Source: Amycolatopsis alkalitolerans
Lineage (GTDB): Bacteria; Actinomycetota; Actinomycetes; Mycobacteriales; Pseudonocardiaceae
Direction of reading: 5' to 3'
Assembly: GCF_006152065.1 (NCBI RefSeq)
Contig: NZ_VDFW01000002.1
Span: 248,001 to 312,000 of the forward strand
DNA: 64,000 nt
Shown here piece by piece: positions 58,933 to 64,000 of the stretch. A program made the translations under genes and the position numbers. How positions within the stretch are numbered: the stretch's first letter is position 1; each line of letters begins with the position of its first letter. The notes under the pieces are model-generated. The model was not told where the DNA came from. It saw only the letters and a list, made by a program, of their open reading frames with translations, and did no database searches.

Positions 58933-59186
58933 CGAACCCCGCCCCGACTACTCGGCTCACTCTCCCGAATGCTGACTGTAGCGTCATCCGAGGCTTAACA
59001 CACTACGTTCGGCGAAAACCCGCAGCTCAGGGACCAGGAACCTTGGTAAACCACGAGGTTGCGAGGATCGGGTTTAGAGTGTCGAAAACCACCCCTTGCT
59101 GAGGGAACGAGTTCTGCGTCCTGGCCCCAAGACAGCTGGCGGGATGGCCACCTGTGGCTACGGGGGCGAACGCGCGCGCGACGGGG

Positions 59187-59813
59187 TCAGGCGGGCAGCA
59201 GTTGGGTGGTGAGGGCGTCGGCGACCCAGTGTTCCCAGCGTTCGGGACTCCAGCCGCGGCGTGCGGTGAGGAACTGGTAGGTCTCGGGGGTTTGCAGCGC
59301 GAGGGCGATGTCTACGGCCGTGGTGGTATCCATGCCGGCGCGCAGCGTGGTCTTGCCGGCCAACGCTTCGATCAGGTGGTTCTGAACCGTGGCCCGCTGG
59401 GCGTTGTTGGTCTCCCAGAGTTCGGCGATCTCCGGGTCGGCGCTCGCGGCTCCACGCATGACAGCGAGCACGGGCGCGACACGTTCGTAGATTTCGCGGG
59501 CGGCGCGGGCTTGGAGCCGGAGTTGCTCGACAGGTTCGGCGGCGAGCGCACGGGCGACCCAAGGACGTTCAAGAGTCGGGACGGGATCGTCATCTCCGGC
59601 CACCGCGGTATCGAGGATCTCGGTGAGCAGCGCGCGTTTGGTGCCGAAGGTGAAATACAGCGTCTGCACCGCTACTCCCGCGCGCCGGGCGATGGCCTGC
59701 ATCGAAGAGGCCACATACCCCTGCTCGACGAACAGGTCCAGGGCGGCCCGGCGCATCCGCACACGGGTGGCTCGCGCCTTCTGCGCCCGGATCCCGGTAC
59801 CGACCGTCGCCAT
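59187..59813 (-). CDS. TetR-family repressor of the DHA2 exporter
   Basis: A 208-residue TetR protein: an N-terminal helix-turn-helix (MRRAALDLFVEQGYVASSMQ, RAGVAVQTLYFTFGTKRALL) and an all-helical ligand domain (WVARALAAEPVEQLRLQARA). It is divergent from the DHA2 exporter with 82 bp between, where a 12-bp-arm palindrome overlaps both likely promoters. It should repress both genes until a substrate of the pump binds. Confidence 0.87.
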   Translation of the reverse strand: MATVGTGIRAQKARATRVRMRRAALDLFVEQGYVASSMQAIARRAGVAVQTLYFTFGTKRALLTEILDTAVAGDDDPVPTLERPWVARALAAEPVEQLRLQARAAREIYERVAPVLAVMRGAASADPEIAELWETNNAQRATVQNHLIEALAGKTTLRAGMDTTTAVDIALALQTPETYQFLTARRGWSPERWEHWVADALTTQLLPA

Positions 59814-59830
59814 GCGGTCCAGGCTAACAC

Positions 59831-59879
59831 TTGACTAGAGTTCTCCACTAGTGCATTACTAGAGTGAAACTCTAGTCAA
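59831..59879. promoter_or_regulatory. Double operator between TetR and exporter genes
   Basis: TTGACTAGAGTT (59831-59842) and AACTCTAGTCAA (59868-59879) are perfect 12-bp inverted arms. Within lie two 19-base palindromes, ACTAG..CTAGT at 59834-59852 and ACTAGAGT-gaa-ACTCTAGT at 59858-59876, 24 bp apart. The second is near perfect. Such spacing suits two TetR dimers. Confidence 0.75.
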
Positions 59880-59895
59880 AGTGGAGGGTGCCGTC

Positions 59896-61365
59896 GTGAC
59901 GCAGCGATTCGGGCGGGTCTGGGCGCCGTTGCTGTTGCTGACCAGCGTCGAGCTGATGGTGTTCCTGGACACCACGGTGGTGAACGTGGCGCTGCCCTCG
60001 ATCGGCCACGGTCTCGGGCTGGGCGAGTCCGGCCTGGCCTGGGTGGTCGGTGCCTATCAGTTGACTTTCGGTGGTTTCCAGCTGGTCGGGGGGAGAGCGG
60101 CCGATCTGCTCGGTCGGCGCCGGCTCTTCCTGGCCGGCGTGCTGGTGTTCACCGCGGCGTCGCTGGCGGCGGGGTTGGCGCCGAGTGCGGCGGTGTTGCT
60201 GGCGGCCCGCGCGGCCCAGGGGGTCGGGGCGGCGCTGGTGGTGCCAGCGGAGATCTCGCTGCTAGCGGTCACCTTTCCGGACTCGCGAGACTATGCGCGG
60301 GCGTTCGGCGTGTGGTCGGCGATGGGCGCGGCCGGGGCCGCCGCGGGTACGGCCTTGGGTGGCATTCTCACCCAGGGGCTGGGGTGGCCGTCGATCTTTC
60401 TGATCAACCTGCCGATCGGTGCTGCGGCCGTGGCGTTGACTCGGCGGCTGCTCCCGGCCGACGCGGCGGGCGTGGGCGGGCGGCACCCATGGCGGCGGCT
60501 GGACCTGCCAGGCGCGGCGTTGGGGACCGGCGGTCTCGTCCTGGTCGTGTATGCGATCACCGCGTCCGCCGGCCGCGGCCTGGATGTGGCCACGATGACC
60601 ACGTGCGCGCTGGGGCTCCTGCTGCTGGCAGGGTTCAGCTGGCACGAGACGCATGCGGTCCGACCGCTGATGCCGCTGCGGCTGTACCGGGTCCGCAACG
60701 TCACCGGCTCCACGCTGGTGAACTTCCTCGTCGGGGCCGCCCATGTGCCGGCGTTCGTGCTGTTGGCGCTGTATCTGCAGCATGTGGCTGGGTACAGCCC
60801 GATGACCTCCGGTTTCGCCGTGCTGCCTGTCGCCGTGGTCAACATGGCCGTCGCCCGCACCGTGCTGCCCGCCGCGCTGGCACGTTTTGGCGCCCGCGTT
60901 GTCCTCACCGGCGGGATGGTCCTGCTGGCGATCGGGCTGGGTGGGCTGGCCCGTGTGCCGGTACACGGCTCGTATCTGCTCGACGTGCTCCCGGCCGGCC
61001 TCGTGTTCGGGGTGGGGCTGCCAGCTGCGTTCGCCGGGGTCACGATCCCCGCCGTCACGTCCGTGGCCGAGGTCGATACCGGCATCACTGCCGGCATCGT
61101 GCAGACCGCGCAACGCGTCGGCGCGGCCCTCGGCGCGACCGCCGCCACAGCGCTGGCCGCCGCCTGGACCGCAGGCCACACCGGCCCGCCCCTGCAAACG
61201 TATACCGGCGGACTCCGCGTCGCGTTCGCCGCCGCCGCGGGCACAGCCGCGCTCGGTGCTGTCCTCGCCGCGACCATCATTCGTTCGCCTGGCACGCCAC
61301 GCGTTGAACACGACAATCACGACGCCTCGTTCGATGAGCAAGCACCGTCACGGCAGGAGCGGTGA
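59896..61365 (+). CDS. DHA2-family MFS exporter under TetR control
   Basis: A 489-residue, about 14-TM exporter of the DHA2 family: MVFLDTTVVNVALPSIGHGL in TM1 (the LDxTVVNVALP signature), GRAADLLGRRRLFLAG as motif A, and the TM5 region GGILTQGLGWPSIFLINLPI. The chosen GTG lies eight bases after GGAGG. A TetR gene is divergent upstream. It likely pumps hydrophobic drugs; the substrate could be read from the regulator's ligand. The C-terminal tail is hydrophilic. Confidence 0.87.
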   Translation: MTQRFGRVWAPLLLLTSVELMVFLDTTVVNVALPSIGHGLGLGESGLAWVVGAYQLTFGGFQLVGGRAADLLGRRRLFLAGVLVFTAASLAAGLAPSAAVLLAARAAQGVGAALVVPAEISLLAVTFPDSRDYARAFGVWSAMGAAGAAAGTALGGILTQGLGWPSIFLINLPIGAAAVALTRRLLPADAAGVGGRHPWRRLDLPGAALGTGGLVLVVYAITASAGRGLDVATMTTCALGLLLLAGFSWHETHAVRPLMPLRLYRVRNVTGSTLVNFLVGAAHVPAFVLLALYLQHVAGYSPMTSGFAVLPVAVVNMAVARTVLPAALARFGARVVLTGGMVLLAIGLGGLARVPVHGSYLLDVLPAGLVFGVGLPAAFAGVTIPAVTSVAEVDTGITAGIVQTAQRVGAALGATAATALAAAWTAGHTGPPLQTYTGGLRVAFAAAAGTAALGAVLAATIIRSPGTPRVEHDNHDASFDEQAPSRQER

Positions 61366-61504
61366 CCCGGTCACGGGTCGAGCACGCCGCTGCGGGAGAT
61401 CGTGTTCCGCTGCACGCCTTTTCGATGGGGCCAGGTCTTGACAGGTATCTTGTCCTTATCGTCAAATAGTCGTCGTCGATGTAAAACCGAGCCGGGAGGG
61501 CCGG

Positions 61505-63028
61505 ATGCAGCTACGTCGTGCCGCGGTGCTGGGTGGGGGGCCTGGCGGGCTCTACGCCGCGCGCCTGCTCAAGCTGGCCTATCCCGCCTGCGACGTCGTC
61601 GTTCACGAGCAGGGGGACCCGGACACGACGTTCGGCTTCGGCGTCGGGCTCGCCGCGGGGACGCAGCGCAAGCTCGCCGCCGCGGATCCTGACACGCTGC
61701 GGGATCTCGTCGCGGCGGGGCGCCGGCACGACATGACGATGCGGGTCGGCGGGCGCGTCGCCCGGGTGCGCAACGACCGCCTCATCGGCATCGCTCGCAC
61801 GGAGCTGCTCGCCGTGTTGCGGCAGCACGCGGAGAAAGCCGGGGTGCGGCTGGAGTTCGGCGCGCGCCGGACCGCCGACGAGTTGGACGCCGACATCGTG
61901 CTCGCCGCGGACGGGGTGAGCAGCGCGACGCGGGAGTCCGGGCCGTTCGGCGGCCGGATCGAGAGCGGCCGCGGCCTGTATCTGTGGTGTGGCACCGATT
62001 TCGCGCTGACCGACGCCGTGTTCGCGCCGGTGCGCACCGAGCACGGCGTCTTCGTCACGCACGCCTACCCGTATTCGGGCGGGCGCAGCACCTTCCTGAT
62101 CGAGACCGACGAGGACACCTGGCGTCGTGCCGGTTTCGACTCCTCGACCGAGGCTACGCCGGTCGACGCGTCCGACGAGAAGTCGTTGCGGTACCTGGAA
62201 AACGTCTTCGCCGAGCAGCTGCGGGGCCGCCGGTTGATCGGCAACCGCACGCGCTGGCTGCGGTTCCGGACCGTGCGGTGCGACACCTGGTCGGCAGGGC
62301 GCACGGTGCTACTCGGGGACGCCGCGCACACCGCGCACTTCTCGATCGGCTCCGGCACCAAGCTGGCGATGGAGGACGCGATCGGCCTCGTCGAGGCGCT
62401 ACGGGAGGAACCGGATCGCGCCGCCGCTTTCGCGCGCTACGAGACCGTCCGCCGCCCCGCCGTCGAGCGCCTGCAGGAACTCGCACGCCGCAGCCGGCTG
62501 TGGTGGGAGTCGTTCCCGTCGCGCCTGCACCTGCCGGTCGAGCGGCTGATGGTCGCCTACATGTCCCGCGCGGGCAACGTGCCGCTCGACCGGTTCGCCG
62601 CCACCAGCCCCGATGTCGTCGGAGCCGCGCTCGAGCAGTTCGCCGGCGGCCCCGGTCCCGCCGACCCGGCCGCCGTCACCGACTGGGTCCTGCGGCACGG
62701 GACCGGCCGCGGCGGCGGGAACCTCGTCACCATCGATGAGGCGCCGACCGACCCGTGGGACGGGACGGGGGACGCCGTGGTGGCGCGGGCGCGGCGCGCG
62801 TTCGACGACGGAGCCGAAGGGTTCCTGTTCACCGGGCCGCCGGGCCGGTCGGCCCTGCTGACACGGCTGGACCTCGCCGAACGGGTCCGCACCGAGGTCG
62901 GCGGCCCTGTCGTGGTGGAGGGGCCGGCCGCGCTTCGTGACGACCTCGCCGCCGGGCTGGTCAGCGGCCGTACCGACCTGGTGACGCTCGTCAACGACCC
63001 GGCCGGAAACCCTGGAAGGAACTCATGA
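61505..63028 (+). CDS. FAD-dependent aromatic monooxygenase
   Basis: A 507-residue class A flavoprotein. The FAD dinucleotide motif is AAVLGGGPGGLYAARLLKLA at the N-terminus; GIARTELLAVLRQHAEKAG and VLAADGVSS follow, and the second FAD motif is TVLLGDAAHTAHFSIGSGTK near residue 275. The overall look is that of salicyloyl-CoA 5-hydroxylase/anthraniloyl-CoA monooxygenase N-terminal halves, with a long C-terminal extension of unclear function (RHGTGRGGGNLVTIDEAPTD). It is overlapped (ATGA) by a maleate-isomerase-like gene. A TTGACA box lies at 61438. Confidence 0.8.
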   Translation: MQLRRAAVLGGGPGGLYAARLLKLAYPACDVVVHEQGDPDTTFGFGVGLAAGTQRKLAAADPDTLRDLVAAGRRHDMTMRVGGRVARVRNDRLIGIARTELLAVLRQHAEKAGVRLEFGARRTADELDADIVLAADGVSSATRESGPFGGRIESGRGLYLWCGTDFALTDAVFAPVRTEHGVFVTHAYPYSGGRSTFLIETDEDTWRRAGFDSSTEATPVDASDEKSLRYLENVFAEQLRGRRLIGNRTRWLRFRTVRCDTWSAGRTVLLGDAAHTAHFSIGSGTKLAMEDAIGLVEALREEPDRAAAFARYETVRRPAVERLQELARRSRLWWESFPSRLHLPVERLMVAYMSRAGNVPLDRFAATSPDVVGAALEQFAGGPGPADPAAVTDWVLRHGTGRGGGNLVTIDEAPTDPWDGTGDAVVARARRAFDDGAEGFLFTGPPGRSALLTRLDLAERVRTEVGGPVVVEGPAALRDDLAAGLVSGRTDLVTLVNDPAGNPGRNS

Positions 63029-63771
63029 CCTCGCACCGGATCGGGCTCGTCGTGCCCAGCTCGAACGTGACCGTCGAGACCGAGATCCCGGCGCTGCTCG
63101 CGCGCCACGCCGAGGCCACGTTTTCGTTCCACTCCAGCCGGATGCGCATGCACCAGGTCTCGGCCGAAGAGCTGCGCGCGATGAACGCGCAGCGGGAGCG
63201 CTGTGTGGACGAGCTGGCCGACGCCGGCGTGGACGCGCTGCTCTACGCGTGCCTTGTCGCGTTGATGGCGCAGGGGCCCGGCGAGCACCGGCGCACCGAG
63301 GCCGCGGTGGCGCGGCAGCTGGCCGGGCGGAAGACGGCGGTCCTGTCGAGCGCGGGCGCGCTGGTCGAGGGTCTTACTGCTCTCGGTGCGCGGCGCATCG
63401 CACTCGTCACCCCGTACCTGCGCCCGCTGGCGAAGCAGGTCGTCGGCTACCTCGAGGCCGAAGGGTTCGAGGTGCTGGGCTGGGCGGCTCTCGAGGTCGG
63501 GGACAACGCCGAGGTCGGTTGCATTCCCGGTGACCGGGTCATGGCGGCCGCTCGCGGGCTGAACCTCGACGGGGCCGACGCGCTGGTGATCTCCGCGTGC
63601 GTGCAGATGCCCTCGCTCGACCTCGTCGCGCCCGCTGAAGCGGAGTTCGGGCTGCCCGTGCTGTCGGCGGCGACCGCCGGCGCCTATGCGCTGCTCCGCA
63701 GTCTCGGCCTGCCGCCGCGGCTTCCCGGTGCCGGGCGATTGCTCGCCGCACCTTTACCATCGCAGCTATGA
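63025..63771 (+). CDS. Maleate isomerase/Asp-Glu racemase-family protein
   Basis: A 248-residue protein of the maleate cis-trans isomerase group. GLVVPSSNVTVETEIPALL contains the substrate Asn14. The catalytic cysteines are Cys76 in LLYACLVALMAQGPG and Cys192 in VISACVQMPSLDL, matching Cys76 and about Cys194 in the known enzymes. It would isomerise maleate to fumarate after aromatic or N-heteroaromatic ring cleavage (for example via maleamate). The coupled monooxygenase fits such a catabolic route. Decarboxylase relatives cannot be excluded. Confidence 0.82.
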   Translation: MTSHRIGLVVPSSNVTVETEIPALLARHAEATFSFHSSRMRMHQVSAEELRAMNAQRERCVDELADAGVDALLYACLVALMAQGPGEHRRTEAAVARQLAGRKTAVLSSAGALVEGLTALGARRIALVTPYLRPLAKQVVGYLEAEGFEVLGWAALEVGDNAEVGCIPGDRVMAAARGLNLDGADALVISACVQMPSLDLVAPAEAEFGLPVLSAATAGAYALLRSLGLPPRLPGAGRLLAAPLPSQL

Positions 63772-64000
63772 GCGGCAAGAAGGCGGCGCGTGACACCGAG
63801 GCCAAGCCCGCGCGGATGAGCACGGCGCGGCGCGAGCTGGTGGAGAACGAGCTGTACGAGCACGCCACCCGGCTGTTCGCCGAACGCGGTTTCGCCGGCA
63901 CGAGCCTGCAGGACATCGCCGACGCGCTCGGCATCACGCGGCCGGCGCTCTACTACTACGTCAAAAGCAAGGACGAGCTGCTGGCCAAGCTGGTCACGGA
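63768..64000 (+). CDS. TetR-family regulator, 3' end outside the window
   Basis: The gene starts at an ATG overlapping the isomerase stop (ATGA) and runs off the right edge after 77 codons. The visible part is a helix-turn-helix: NELYEHATRLFAERGFAGTS, LQDIADALGITRPALYYYV, KSKDELLAKLV. It is likely the local regulator of the monooxygenase-isomerase operon, co-transcribed with it. The ligand domain is not visible. Confidence 0.85.
   Translation, partial: MSGKKAARDTEAKPARMSTARRELVENELYEHATRLFAERGFAGTSLQDIADALGITRPALYYYVKSKDELLAKLVT

Noticed and set aside
1-64000. tRNA, rRNA, origin or attachment site
   Set aside because: I saw no cloverleaf-like conserved segments, no DnaA box clusters and no integrase with flanking direct repeats; a dedicated scan would be needed to exclude small RNAs.

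Overview
The window is high-GC actinomycete DNA, densely coding, with frequent GTG/TTG starts, many ATGA/GTGA/TTGA stop-start overlaps and strong GGAGG ribosome sites. An N-acylamino-acid racemase/o-succinylbenzoate synthase that closely resembles the characterised Amycolatopsis enzyme, an iniR-iniB pair, EspC/WXG100-type secretion substrates and a SAV_915-type protein all point to Pseudonocardiaceae, most probably Amycolatopsis. This assignment rests on remembered family resemblance and no search was run. I saw no rRNA, tRNA or CRISPR array.

Layout. (1) 1-18100 looks like a stress or dormancy neighbourhood: a lipid kinase, a GH15 glucanase/trehalase, a lipoprotein, a DHA2 exporter, an amphi-Trp/DUF2252/RDD operon, an HD-domain/archease pair, two DUF7144 membrane paralogues around an Rv1733c-like protein, an AI-2E family permease and two tandem giant LuxR (LAL) regulators. 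A CTCATC-N7-GATGAG palindrome recurs in three of its promoters. A gutted IS630 copy lies at 3278-3709. (2) 18265-24356 is an aromatic hydroxylation and meta-cleavage cluster in decay. The two-component flavin hydroxylase is intact. The extradiol dioxygenase is frameshifted, and acetaldehyde dehydrogenase, hydroxy-oxovalerate aldolase, aldehyde dehydrogenase and an IclR regulator are all truncated and butted together. (3) 24523-27865 holds a tandem YbjQ-domain operon and an esterase with a premature stop. (4) 27879-31738 is a divergent iniR-iniB locus without iniA or iniC. (5) 31793-33535 has an LLM oxidoreductase, a MITE-like element and an MFS remnant. (6) 33541-43855 is a sugar-alcohol/ketose cluster: polyol permease, two FGGY kinases, DeoR regulator, two phosphatases, a fused dihydroxyacetone-type kinase, an RpiB-family isomerase, a hydroxyacid dehydrogenase and a class II aldolase. 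Two matching palindromes are probable DeoR-regulator sites. (7) 43865-49777 has tandem repeats over a surface-protein remnant, an IclR regulator with a 2-oxoacid dehydrogenase E1 alpha/beta pair and a free-standing lipoyl domain, then an SDR-like protein lacking catalytic residues. (8) 49898-55778 has a CadC-like metal sensor with a P1B ATPase, a broken SDR, menC/NAAAR, and a serine-hydrolase fragment joined to a possible phage capsid remnant. (9) 55908-58932 is a cassette of ESX-type substrates. (10) 59187-64000 has a TetR/MFS pair with a clear operator, then a flavin monooxygenase, a maleate-isomerase-family protein and a TetR gene running off the right edge.

Functional picture: a soil actinomycete segment mixing stress functions, polyol and aromatic catabolism and metal efflux. 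At least eight genes are broken by internal deletion, frameshift or nonsense. Whether this is genuine genome erosion or draft-assembly damage is the main open question.
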